Made by a program: the position numbers and the translations under genes. 64,000 nt of DNA from Chlamydomonas reinhardtii (Eukaryota > Chlorophyta > Chlorophyceae > Chlamydomonadales > Chlamydomonadaceae), in contig NC_057005.1 in NCBI RefSeq assembly GCF_000002595.2, positions 7,230,193-7,294,192 on the forward strand, given 5' to 3'. Shown piece by piece: positions 49,192-60,992 of the stretch. The number at the start of each line of letters is the position of its first letter. The first letter of the stretch is position 1. Below the pieces are notes generated by a model that did not search any database, was not told the DNA's origin, and was given only the letters and a program-made list of their open reading frames with translations.

Positions 49192-50552
49192 ATAGTATAA
49201 TGTATGTTTTAGGACAGCTCCGACTAACTCCCAACTAACTCGTGTACGGCACCCCCAAAACCCCTCAGCCGCACAGGAGCTGCGGTTGGGTGTCGGTAGT
49301 TGCGGCGAGTGGGAGCTGATGGCAGTTGTACGGCGGGCCGGCTGGGAAGCTGCCGAGCCAGGGGCATGAACACGGGTCGTTGGCGCGAGCTGGGTAGCTG
49401 TACGGGTGGGAGCTGACAGTTGCGCGGGAAGCCGACTGCGATGCAACAGGAGCGCACGGGTGTACGCAGAGCACAGGAGTCATTGGCGCTAGTCTGCGGT
49501 TGCGCGAGTGGGAGCTGGTAGCTGCGCGCGGAGCCGTTTGGGAAGCCTCGTATGAGCTGCGTGTAAATCCAGATGGGATGCATGGGGCTGCGCTTTTCCC
49601 ATCAGCTACATCTGGGCTGCACACGGGGCACATGTGACTGCGGTGGCCGGCGCAGCGGGGGCGCCAGCCAACCCGTGCCGCGCCAAGGGTGTAAGGGGAG
49701 CTTCGTGTGAGATGTGATGGGATGTGATTGAGCCAGGTGAGGAATGGCCGCGTGCGGTGCACGTTGTGCACCAGCGCGGCGCGTCAGAACTCCTACGTAC
49801 GATTGAGCTGCGGCTGACCGGTGCGGTGGGGGTTAGTTTACGGTACTCCAAACCCAAAGCAAAACTGGGGGATAAGGAGAGGCTGCAAGTGTGCAGCACA
49901 TGGGGACTCAAACGGGCTGCACTGAAACTGGCGCGGCGGGGGCGGCGCCGCACTGTCGGGCGAAAGGATCGAGGCACAGAAACTTAACAATGACACTGAT
50001 CACAATTGACCAGCAGCTGGTGGCCCTGGATGTCGGGGCTGTGAAACGCTACAACACGTTGCGGGCTTGCCGTGGACCTTAAGCAGTTACACCCCGCCGC
50101 CACGCTTCCCGAGTTCGCAGTTTCCACCCCGCCACCGACTCGTGAGGGCTGAATCTTGGACGCCGGGGTTTGGGGCCGCGGCTGCGGACGTTACTACCTT
50201 GCTACCCTTGCGGTTGGTGTGCTGTTTGGCCTTTCCCATACGTCAAGTCAATAACGTCGCATATGGGCTGAGGCAGGCTAGTACGGGCTGAGTTCTGCCC
50301 TGACCTCTCCCAGCCTGCCAGGAGCCTTGCGCCCGTACATGTCACACAGAAATACTGCCCCAACCGCTGGTACCTAGACGTGACGGAGTCCTTATCCTTA
50401 TGAGCAATTATGGGGATCCATCTCGCTAGACATGATTGCGTACGCAACTGGACAGGGGTGCCCCTGCAACTGGATTTGGCAACCCTCGGCGACAACAAGC
50501 CGAACAGTGCGATCCTCCCCAACACTCGTCCTGACAGCGTTTGGATGCTGCG

Positions 50553-50557
50553 TTACA
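50553..50557 (-). terminator. Poly(A) signal TGTAA of the SVP26/TEX261-like gene
   Basis: TGTAA on the minus strand 60 bases after the stop at 50617; another lies near 50084. Confidence 0.5.
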
Positions 50558-50616
50558 CATCCCCCCCTGCTCCCTTGCCCAGCTACTGCACCCCGTTCCC
50601 TACTCCGCCTCCCAAT

Positions 50617-52887
50617 TCAATAGCTCCGATCCTTTGGCCGGCCCGGCGCCCCCTGCCCCCGAAAGCCATCGAACAAGCTAGCCAGAAGCGTGCGCGTGCC
50701 CTTGCCCCGCCGCTCTGACCCTCTCCCCGCGCCACCCTCCCCACCGCTCCCGCTGCCCGATGACTGGTACAGAGCCGTGGGCATGCCAGATGCCACGCCC
50801 GGCAGGACATTGTCGTTTGCGGCTAGGGAGATGAGGATCATGAAGGGAACAAGCCACACAACAACCTGCGGGCGGCGCGCCAGCACAGCCCGGGGGGTTG
50901 GGGTGAAGGAAGGTGCGCCAACAGGCCGACATGCATGCGCGGTGGACGTGGCAAATACCATGTTCAGTGACAGCCAACAGGTATCGGTACGTACATGGAC
51001 TACTGGCATACGCACACACGGTGGGCACCAAGAGGTTGCGAGCCCTACTCACTAGAAAGAACCCAAGCACTACAGAGATGTGGTGAAACGTGCTCATGTG
51101 ATATTTCTGCAGGGCACACATGAAAGGGAATGCGGAATGCAGGTATGGAAAGCGGCGGACAAGGACGTACACGTGGAATGAATCCGTCCAAGTATTCAAC
51201 ACAGGCATAACTAGCTGATAGAGGTTACATGTGGGACGACAGCCGTGGACTAAGCCAGGGCCCCGAAACGTACTAGCTTCCCTACGTGTGCTGTGGCAGG
51301 TGCCGTCGGCACTGCCGCCGCGTCCGACACGCACCATCCACATGCCGTGCGCCCACAGCGTCATGCCAGCTGACAGCAGCAGCACGGGGTCACTGGGCGA
51401 GATGAAAGGGTAGGTGCGGTGCACTACACGCCTGCAGGCACAAGGACCAAGAAGCATACAGGCCCCCAGCCGTAGACGAGGTTACCGTCATGCGCTGGGA
51501 CTGCCTAGACGGTAAGAGGCTTTCTGCCAGGGCGCTCCATCCCTGGTGGAACGCCCCTCATGGCGCCCACGTGCGCACACACATACCCACACCCTGCCCA
51601 CCTATCTCTCCTTTTGTTCCCGTCACACACTGCCACCCTGACTCCCTCTCACCAGTAGCCCAGTGGCGCCGCAATGGTCGGCACCATGGTCCACACATCC
51701 ACTCCCTCCAGCACCCACAGCAGCCCCAGCACCGCCAGCAGCCCCTGGGCTGTGTACACAACCACCTGCAGGGCACGCACACACAGCAGGTAAAGCGGTG
51801 GAATGTGCGAGGGCTGCAGAGCGGCCCATGTGCAAGTCTGGTTGCCCGCACGCACCAGCTATGTGCATGTACGCCAGGCGGCAGGCGGCGGCGCTGCGTG
51901 CTTGTTGCAGTCCAAGCTGCAGTGTGTGGAGCGCTCACAAGGTGCAGCAGCCTGTGGCTCCCGCCCAACCGAACGCTTACTTCCCGCCCTCGCCCTGGTC
52001 GGCCCGCCCTAGCCCAACCCGCCAAACGGACCGCAGCCCGCCTCCACGGACCTCGCAGTCGCGAACGCACCTTCTTGGTGGTCTTGAGGTTTGCCTCCAC
52101 CAGGTCCGCCTGTGTACACATACATACGCACACACACATAGTAACTCCCGCGTCGTTTGGGCGGGCTTTCGATTCGTTACAAGCACACAAACATGCTCGA
52201 CTACGACAGCGGGCGGGAATCCGGGAACTAGGCGTGCTGGGTAAACGTCGTTTAGCGCGCCCAGGGTGCGGAGCATGGACGCATACAGGTGCATCACTGG
52301 GCCAGGCCGAATGGCCGCCCATGGGAGTCCAGGCTTTTCGCGGGTGTGACTACCTGGGTCGCAACGCAACAATCGGTCAAGTCGGTGGGTGTTGGTAAGT
52401 AACTCCAACGGCGTCGTCTGGGCGGGCTTTCGTTTCGTTTTTAACACCAACATGCTGACACACCGCATCGCATGTGCTCTTCTGCCTGTTTCCTTCCCTT
52501 GTGCTCTCGTACACACTTACACACATGCCTGCCCCGCCCCGCCCCGCCCCGCACCGCACCGCACCAGGTAGTACAGCCCGACGATGAGGCTGCCTGCCAC
52601 CGCCATGAGGAACACATAGACGCCTGCGATACAGGAGTAGAGGACCGGGGGGTTCCAGGCATACATGACTGATCAGCAGAAGGCGACGAGGACCGGGGGT
52701 CAGGTTGGATCGGCGCCGGACAATTAGACCGGTGCCGCCTGGGAAGGAACTGGCGCGGCGCGGCTGTACACGGCCCAAGGCCCACGCGCACGCTAGAGTG
52801 GAACCGTGCAGCGCATCCGAACAGTGTCAAACCCTCGTGTGACTTACCGAGGTAGCCGATGGATTCCTCAAAGGTTATTAGTATCAT
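50617..52887 (-). CDS. SVP26/TEX261-family ER-Golgi cargo-sorting protein
   Basis: Four-helix membrane protein that in yeast (Svp26) acts as a COPII adaptor recycling Golgi enzymes between ER and Golgi. Exons 52887-52848, 52668-52565, 52109-52071, 51765-51653, 51431-51335, 51106-51053 and 50865-50617 keep frame: 231 residues, against 196 for human TEX261 and 228 for Svp26. Family landmarks: GLYYLADLVE (44-53), TYPFISPSDPVLLLSAG (105-121), and WLVPFMILISLAANDNVLPG (153-172) matching the conserved W-PF-LSAG-VLP segment; the tail ends KDRSY. Exon 6 could start earlier at 51214, adding 36 residues, but the short form aligns with the family. The first exon (MILITFEESIGYL) may be untranslated, with translation starting at the ATG at 52666 (MYAWNPP). 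The tail has a Ser/Gly linker then a basic helix with LLASLFDGF. Regulation not visible. Confidence 0.85.
52531..52564. repeat. CCCCG / CACCG pentanucleotide microsatellite
   Basis: Four (CCCCG) units followed by three (CACCG) units, ending at the donor of the SVP26/TEX261-like exon 2, so the minus-strand intron begins directly in the repeat. Confidence 0.85.
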
Positions 52888-54188
52888 GTTTGCTTATCGC
52901 GCGGCGCCCAGCCACTGAGACTTTCAGTCGCGCCGCCCACAGCACGTGGTGGCCCTTCCGCAGTCCACACCACCGCCACCACCACCGCGGCAAGCACGCC
53001 CTTCACCAAAACAAAGTTGGTCGATGGCCACCGACTGCGGCTTGAAGGCAGGTGTATGTCTATGCCCACTTGTGTTGGGACCGAGGCGGCCGTACGACCA
53101 CAGTCACCACAGCACTGAATGCTCTAGCCACCGCCGATGACTCCAAATAGGAGTCCCGTGTCAGTGCCGGACGAGCGCTGGCGGTCAGCTTCTGGCCTGC
53201 CGAGGACCCAATGTGCGCTACCCGAGAGCAGGGTTGAAGCTACGCTGTGCACGGAAGGGGGCAACAAAGCTTGGCTGTCGTGCTAACTTCTCCGGCCATG
53301 CGAGGACGGGTTTGATTGCCGACAGAGTCCAGGTGTGTGCTGCGAGGTGTGTACTTCTGCTCCTGCTGCGCGGCCTTGAGACGCCCTGCAACCGCAGTGG
53401 GAGGTCCACCTGCAGTGACCATCAAGAGGGATATGTTTAGTCGGCCACCGGGCGTCCTTCGGTGCCTTGCCACGGCTCTCCAAGCATAAAAGTTCGCAGT
53501 CAGGTAGCGGCTGGCATAGGCATTGCTCGGCTCGCCCAGTTATAGCGGCGGCGGGCCCGTCGGAAGAAGTGCGGCGCCGGGGAAGACGTGCTGTGTATTG
53601 CTTCACCCTCGGGGTGCCCACGTGGAACCGGCTGCGAACGGGCTGCGCGAATGCGCCACGTCAACTCACTCCCGCCTCACCTTCAGCGCGAAGCCAGCAC
53701 TTCCGGGTTTTGAGCAAACCTGGAGACTAAGTACCGACCAAAATTTCCGCGCGTTTCCTGCCTTGAAAGGGTTTATCCACCCCTCGCCCGCTGTTCGCGC
53801 AGATATTAAAGCTATTCGAAGCAAGATACAATCAACGCTTTGGGGCAAGGCTGCACCCTTGGGTCGGAAGCCAGTGTGCACCCATCCGTAATTTCATTGC
53901 GCGCCAGTCGTGAGCAAAATTCATAGGTACTGCTTACACAGCAGCAGATTGCGACGAAAACTGATATTCTCGTAGGATTGAACAGGCCAGGCTTGTTTGC
54001 AAGAGCTCGCTTTCTCATATTCCACCCACCAAAACTCTTACCTTGTGGCTGCTTTGTATTCGTAGAGGCGAACTGTGGAGCGCTGACATTTTTGTTGAGG
54101 ATACAGAATGCGCTAGAAACGCCTCAGGACTCGCCTGACGCGCCGAACGGCGCCAAACACAGAAGCCAAAGCACATACTGCCGCAACG
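52888..54188. other. Divergent intergenic region
   Basis: Between the SVP26/TEX261-like gene and the kinase, presumably both promoters. A minus-strand open frame at 52884-53069 (MGIDIHLPSSR..., then a hydrophobic stretch) shows some coding-like features but no splice link I can support. Confidence 0.45.
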
Positions 54189-57100
54189 ATGCTTCGTCCT
54201 GTTTGCCTTGCGGCTGGTGCCTACGGTGTGGCCCGGGGCAATGAGAACGATGCCACCGCCACGGAGTCCACCGCGTGCGAACTGGAGCTGGTCGATGATA
54301 TGTCACCTTGCTTCGAGCACTTACATACGCCAGTGCAGCCAGTGCAGTCGCGAGCAATGCCGTCCGTGTTCGGCCCCTGCTCGGCCGTGACAGCGCCGGC
54401 GATGGCTTCTTGTCAGCATGGAGGTTCTCTAGCTGGCATAATGACGGCGGTGGCGGTGACTGTGGCCGCGGCACCGGTGCTTCACCCCTCGACGGCAGGG
54501 TGCGGGGCCGTCGCAGCGACCAGCGGCGCCGCAGGGGTCCAGGCGCACCAGCATACGCAGCAGCAGCTCCAAAATGTGCAGCAGCCGTTTGCGCAAGTGT
54601 CATATCAGCCTATTATGACAGCGGGCCAGAGCAGCGAACAGCAGGCGCCCGGACCAAGTCCAGGTGCCACGGCAGGCAGCACACACACGCTGCTGTCTGC
54701 CTACCAAGTTCACGGCGTCGTGGACCCGCGGAACGTGCACCAGTGCGACGCGCGCAACATAGCTGAGGGTATCCAGCTCGTTCCGCGAGAGCTGGGGAGA
54801 GGTAAGGTATTGGGTTTAGCGCACGTGAGAGTCTGGTTTCGCTTAGTTTCGGGGTTAGGCATGGGGCCGAGAGCAGCGTACGTTGATTTAGTATTATAAA
54901 ATTCTGTTCCGTATTCAATACTTAGTTACTGCATCCGGCTTGCGCATGGTTTCAGCAGGCACGCCCCCTTGACATCCTTGCTAGAAACGAGACTAGTAGA
55001 AACAAACGTTGAGTTGGCGCTTTGCTGCGACAATGGTATTCTATATATATATTCAATAGCGTGACCAAACATCTTAGAGGGCACGGATGGGACCGAACGT
55101 TGCGACGGGCGGGGGACGACAAACCCTCAGCACGGGTACGGAAGTGGCTACACGTGCTGCTTGGGCGCGCATGCACTTTGAATGCGGCGACGTTTGCCAT
55201 TGCATTACATGGCACCCTTGCTGATTTCCGTACACACCTCCCTGCCGCAACGCCACCTGCAGGGACGTACGGAATAGTCGTGCCCGGTAAGTTATGATGG
55301 GGCCGCCCGGTTGCTTATCTACGCCGTTTCCATGATTGTCGGTGTTGTGCAGTCCTCGCCCGCAACGAGTGATCCGAGCCTGGCCCTCAAAATGCTGCAG
55401 CGGCCAGTTGCGGGCAGTGCCTCCTCTACCACTGATCCGATGCTTCGCTCCGCCCTGCCCGCCCCGCCCGTCCAGGCACCTACCATGGCTTGCCAGTGGC
55501 CGTGAAGCTGATGGTGTCGCCTTCCCTCAACCGCGCGGTGGTGCGGGAAGCGCTGCTGGGGCCCTGCCTCGTGCACCCTAATCTTGTGGCGGTGAGAGCG
55601 TGTGCGTGCATGCGATTGGCAGTATGGTTCTGTGCGTGTGACACAGGCCTGCTCGCTTGACCACCTCCGTCTGCGCCCGCCTCTGTGCCCTCGTCTTACC
55701 GTATTACGTCTCTAATTCCCCCCACCCTACCATCCGTTCCTGACACCCCCCCCCCGCAAACCTCTCCCGCGTGCCTCTGTCGCTGCCACAGACCTACACC
55801 GCCCGCTGCGCCCGCCTGACGCACGAGTTCTTCGACCTGCTTGAGGGCCGCACGAACAAGCAGCACGCGCTATCAGACACCTGTTTGCCGCGCATGCTGC
55901 GGCCGCTGGTCCACAGCGGCGACGGCTTTGGCGACCCCGAGGGCGCCGGCTCGGACGTGGAGCCGCTGCCGGTGCTGCACCAGATCCTGTACGGGCTCAA
56001 GGTGCGCGATGCGCGGTGTCTCGGTGCGGTGCGTTAACAACGGCCTTGTTGGCGTTTTGGGCGCACGCTAGTGGCAAGTCATGACTAATGCTTTCGTCCT
56101 TCTTGATGATACCCGAGTCTGGACGAAAGAGGTTATTAAAGGTCTTCCGGGGGAAACGCCATGAACCCGGTACACTTGTGTAGTCTGAAATTGCATGCCA
56201 GAGGATGGTGGGATTGTCGTTTGATTGCAAGTCGTAGCGTGCACCTGCAAGCTCGCCATTCTCCTGACTCCTGCTGTCAAGCGAGCACGCGAGGGCGCCG
56301 AGCGCCGGTTGACTAATGCCCACTCGCCGACCCACCCGCCTCTGCGCCCACCAATCTTATGCCTTTAGGAGTCTGTGCAACGCTGTACCCAATTTATATG
56401 GCCGTCTTCTAACTAACGTTGCCTGGAACCCTCTCAACCATGTTGTACCCACAGGCGGTCACCGGCCACTACCTGACGCTTACCGTGCAGGAGTACTGCG
56501 ACGCGACCACGCTGACTAATGCAATCGCGCGCGGCGTGTTCCGAGCCAACCCGCAGTGGGGCGTGCGCCTGGCGCGCCGCGCGCTGCTGCGCACAGCGTC
56601 CGAGATGGCGCGCGCACTTTTACACCTGCACGACGCCGGCGTTATCCACGGTACGGCAGGCGGCGTTTACATCGCAATGGGCGCAAGTTCCAAACTGTTA
56701 GTACGCCCCTACCGGTAACCTGCGGTCAGCCGTGTTGCGCTGCATTCGTTCACATCTTCCTGACCCTTTTTGTTGCCGTGGTGCCTGCCTTACGCAACCC
56801 CAATCTGCAGGCGACCTCAAGCCTGCCAACGTGCTGCTGCGCTCGTCGCGGGAAGACCGCCGCGGCTTCATTGCCAAGGTAAGGCGGGGCGGAGGCGCAG
56901 GTTCACTTCAATAGTTGAGGCCGCTGTTGAGCTATAGGATTAAGTCTGCCTGTCCGATGCCTGCTCTAGTGTCAATGCTACAGCGACTATGGTATCCGCC
57001 CGACGCTATCTGTACTCACGGCTTGGGCTGCTCGGCGCTGACTGGGTAATGCAGATCGCGGACTTTGGGTTGTCGCACGTGCTGCCGCCGGCCGCGGGCA

Positions 57101-58440
57101 CCATGATGTCAGACACGTTTGGCTCAATCGCCTACAGCGCGCCGGTGAGGACTCTTTGGCCCCAGAGGCCTGGGCTGTGTATTACCTGCCCGCCGTTTGG
57201 CCGACCCTGGCCGCTCATGCCTTGGTATCGCAGCTGCGTGCATTGCTCAATGGTTGTTGCGCACGTGTTCGCCCCCTGACACGCCTGCGCCCGCCGCCGC
57301 CGCCGCCGCCGCCGCACTGCACCTGCAGGAGGGCTTCTCCAACCAGGTCAGCCGCGCCACCGACATTTGGGCGTTTGGCATCATCGTCTGGTGAGCTGAG
57401 GGGCGCGGGGTTGCGGGGACCAGGGCTGTGTGGAACTGTGGGCGGAAGTACCTCACGTCCATGATATATGGTATTGTTCGCAGCGCTCTTCCGTTTGTTA
57501 CTGTACTGGTGCCCCCACGCCGGCCCTTGCGACATCGCAGGCAAATGCTCACGGGTGTGCGGCCATGGGAGGGCATGGACCAGAGTGAGTCAAGGGCGCC
57601 TGGCGCGCGTGCCGCTGCCATGTTTGAGCCGATCCGCTGCCCAGCCATGCCGGTTGCCGCATCACAATCCAGGCAGCGCAACCCCTAACCCTTCCTGCCC
57701 CTTCCTGCCCCACCCCAGCGACCGTGGTCAACGGCCTGCAGAGCAACACGCTGACGCTGGTGTGGCCCGAGGTGGAACCCATGGCCGCGCCCATCGTGGC
57801 CCTGGGCCGGCGCTGCCTGTCCTTCGACCCCGCCCAACGGCCCACCGCGCGGGAGGCGCTGACGGAGCTGATCAGCATTGAGTCTGCCATCCGCACCGAG
57901 CTGGTGATCGGCCTGCAGGCGGCCGCCGCGGCGACCGGCGACCGCAAGGCCGGCGGCTACTGTGGCCCCGACTCCAATAGCATGTCGGGCGGTTCCAACT
58001 CGGCCACCACCACGCAGGAGGCGCAGCTGGTGGGTGTGATGGCGCCCGGCGTTCCGCAGCCGGGGGTGCAGGGCCAGGTGGCGGCGGCGGCCGCGGCGGG
58101 GCTGCAGCAGCGCGTGCTGCACGCGACACGGCAACAGATCCAGCAGCAGCTGCAGTACCACACTCACAACCAGCTGAGCTACCAGCAGATGCAGGTGCAG
58201 CAGCAGCCACAGCAGATGCAGCAGCCACCACAGCAGCACGTGCAGTACGTGCAGCAGGGACTCCAGCTGCCACAGCAACAGCTACAGCAACAGCTGCAAC
58301 AGGTGCCGCCCACTATGCCGCAACAGCAGCCGCAGCTACAGCCGCAGATTGCGCAGGCTGCGACCTCATTGGCGCCAGGGGTTCCCGCAGCAGGCTCTGG
58401 GTCTGGCGGTGCAGCCGCGCCGCTGCAGTACGCCTTTTAA
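54189..58440 (+). CDS. Protein kinase with GD in place of RD and Gln-rich flanks
   Basis: Ten exons keep frame: 54189-54801, 55263-55286, 55476-55591, 55792-56001, 56455-56650, 56811-56878, 57055-57144, 57329-57390, 57541-57584 and 57719-58440; 714 residues. Kinase motifs: glycine loop LGRGGTYGIVV (202-211), VAVK with Lys223, hinge VQEYCD (332-337), catalytic loop VIHGDLKPANVLL (Asp388), DFG in IADFGLSHVL (412-414), APE at 438-440 and TDIWAFGIIVWQMLTG. The usual HRD is HGD, so it is a non-RD kinase; all residues needed for catalysis (K, D, N, DFG) remain. An insert of about 70 residues (252-321) sits between helix C and the hinge. The layout resembles the expanded TKL-type kinases of volvocine algae. 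Residues about 100-180 and 560-690 are Gln-rich; the protein ends PLQYAF. No transmembrane segment seen. Substrates unknown. An exon further upstream cannot be excluded. Confidence 0.88.
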
Positions 58441-60992
58441 GCGGCACACACCATCAATCTTCATTTCGGGCGTAGCTTACAATAATCGCATGATGAAGGC
58501 GACGCCATTTTTCCACGATAGACGGAGGGGACTCCTCCCCTAGCGTTTACGGGGACCAGCCTGTCTTGCTCCCAGTCTGCGGTCCTTCTTCGTGCTCCCT
58601 GTCTGGTGTGTCTAGCAGTTGGTCAGACGGACAAGAGCCAAGCTAATGTTAGTCTGTGTGTACGTGAATGTAAGTAGCCAAATGCGAGGGCAGTGGGATC
58701 ATTCCGAGAGGGCAACAGTGGGCATTTGGAACACGATATCACCAGCGCGTCGCTTTTTTTACGACAAATGTTGAGGCATCACAACAACACTTTATCTATG
58801 TTCATTATCATATTCGCGCGGCTTGTTGATGATGCCTGTCATGTGACAATACTGTACACGCACTTCGTATGCGCGCAATGCATGCGATTGTGGCTTCTCA
58901 TCATGTGCGAGGCTAGCAGCGACACGGGTGGGGCGTCTGTTTCATCTGTGTTGCTGTCACGCGGTGATGTCCAGGCGGTTGTGGCAATCGGTTATGCTCG
59001 TGCTGGGGCCACGCGTGCACAGTCTCCTGCATGAGGAGGGAGCACAACAACGTTGATCCGGATAGCCAGCCGTTGACGCTGGGCTGCTGTGAATGCAGAC
59101 TTAAGGCTACTCAGGAAGGTATGCAGGTGTGGTAGCGTATGCACACAACGTATACCTGCCAGTTGCCATGGCTGGACGGGCGACAGGCGGCAGTCCGCCT
59201 GGGAGCTGGGCTCCCAGAAGAGTGCTGGCAGAGCGATGCAGGATTGTATGGGCTAGGGTGGGCAAACGTACTGCAGAACTGCCGACCAAGGCGCCGGTCG
59301 GTGGCAAGTTGGCGAACAAGGGGCTGGACGCCCGTGTGCTGGTGCTGTGTGGCTGAGGCGGCCGCAGCAGCTCGTGGATCCTAGTACCACTTCGAGCTGC
59401 TTCCGGCCTAGCACGATGCCACACTAAGTTGGGAGCCAAGTGAAGCGCCGGCCTTGTGTTGAATGGATTCTTTGAGGAATGCTGGGAATGATCAGAGAGT
59501 GGTCCGGCTGCTTCAAGCCCGTGCGGCTCATCCGTCCGGCTGTTGTGGCGGGGGCTGCAAGATTAAAGTTGTCACGTTAATGGCTTTCCGGTTAGTACTC
59601 TTGACTTAGTATCATAAGATAAACAGGTTCAGAAGGACTGAGGCTGGCGGGCTGGTGATGTGTGCTGCATCGCAGCGTGGCAGACTGGATATCAGAGCGG
59701 GTTGCGCTGAGGTGGTAGTATAATAGCGCTTGCTCCGAGTGCGTGAAGCGCTTGCTGCTGCACATCTCATCAGCCCGCCACGCTTCTTCGCAACTAGGGA
59801 CCTGGTTGGGTGCTTCATTTTGCTTGATCGAGTGCATGCATTTGTGTGGTGCTGTCGCCGTCGTGGCAGTCGGTGCAATCCTGTTAAGGACGTTACTTCA
59901 TCCACGTCCTCAGCCGTAGAGTGCAACAGGAAACGGCCTCAACGGCATGATGGTGGACGTTACCTCCCTGACACTCCAGGCTCCCAGCAGCAACGCTGTT
60001 TGGCGCGTGCTGGTTCGGTGGCGACCTATGTGGCCACTCAGGTACATGCATGTCAGACCCCCATGACTACTGGGCAGCAGGAAGGCGGGCATTTTAGCGC
60101 ACGGTGTACGGAGGCGACGTCCTGTGCTCCTATCTACATGTGCGCTTAAGTTGTCATGTGATTGTAATACTGCACATCAGCGCGCCACGCCGTCGAGGCA
60201 CCATGCCTCGTATTGCCCGATATGAGGCTGCGGCAGCACCCCTGCACCTGTCTGCACTGCAGCGCTCAGAGCTGTACAGGCGATTTCACCGCGCATGCAT
60301 GACGGCCTTCCGCATTCCAACCCGCTCCCTCATGCTCCGGTTTCTTTTATCTTGCAGCTCATTCACCACTTGTCGTACAATCCGTGGATCCCCGTCATGG
60401 GTCTCCCGCGGTCTCCCGAATTGGTCCACGGATTGCGCTAAATGCCCTCAACAGTCCCTGATAGTCATACAGTGCACGCTGCTATTAGGAGGTATTAGGA
60501 AACGCTGTCGTCTTCGCAAGGCAATTACGATTTTTGCCAACAGCCTTCCCACAGACACACGAAGCTGATGTTCGCGTAACATTCAAGCCCTGTGGTCATC
60601 CATAATCATCTCATTTAACGGCCGGGCAAGGAGGGAGCGGGCCCGCACGTGGGACTGGGTCGCGGTTTTGTCGATTTCCGCAGGCCGCGCCCAAAATTAT
60701 TGAGCGATCATCAGTGCCTGCAAAGACACTCAGGTCAGTTGGGAATCCTCATTCGTTTGTTGAGGGCTGATCGAGCCGGTGGGGAAACTCAGGCGGACGG
60801 GTGGCCTCAACTGCCGCATGGCCCCGTTTCCAGTCTTGTATCCAATATGTTGCATACAACAGGCCGCCTTTTGCACACCTGCGGTACCACGTTGGCATTA
60901 GGCGCATATCCGCATGGCAGAATGCATGCGTTTGCCGAATGGTAGCGCTTCTCACGCTTGACTGGTTTGCGTTACAGGGCGCCGCTTCAAGC
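58441..60992. other. Intergenic region, mostly unassigned
   Basis: Begins with the kinase 3' UTR (TGTAA at 58669). Beyond that I see open frames but no motif or consistent coding pattern. The frame leading into 60993 stays open back to 60801, so the next gene may start earlier than annotated. Confidence 0.4.
58669..58673 (+). terminator. Poly(A) signal TGTAA of the kinase
   Basis: First TGTAA on the plus strand, about 230 bases after the stop at 58440. Confidence 0.55.

Larger units (their letters stand above)
48938..50616. other. Unassigned region between Fanzor fragment and SVP26/TEX261-like gene
   Basis: Includes a GC-rich hairpin near 49139-49190 and, at 49260-49560, degenerate repeated GGGAGCTG-type units. 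I searched the minus strand for upstream Fanzor exons and saw none. Open frames are not convincing. Confidence 0.45.

Noticed and set aside
51107-51214. Longer exon 6 of the SVP26/TEX261-like gene
   Set aside because: It is open and in phase, but the extra 36 residues have no counterpart in the family, whereas the shorter exon aligns without a gap.
52531-52564. CRISPR-like array or regulatory repeat
   Set aside because: Plain pentanucleotide microsatellite with no spacers, inside an intron.
59107-59439. 110-residue minus-strand open frame
   Set aside because: No motif, no splice partner, and it lies in the likely 3' flank of the kinase.
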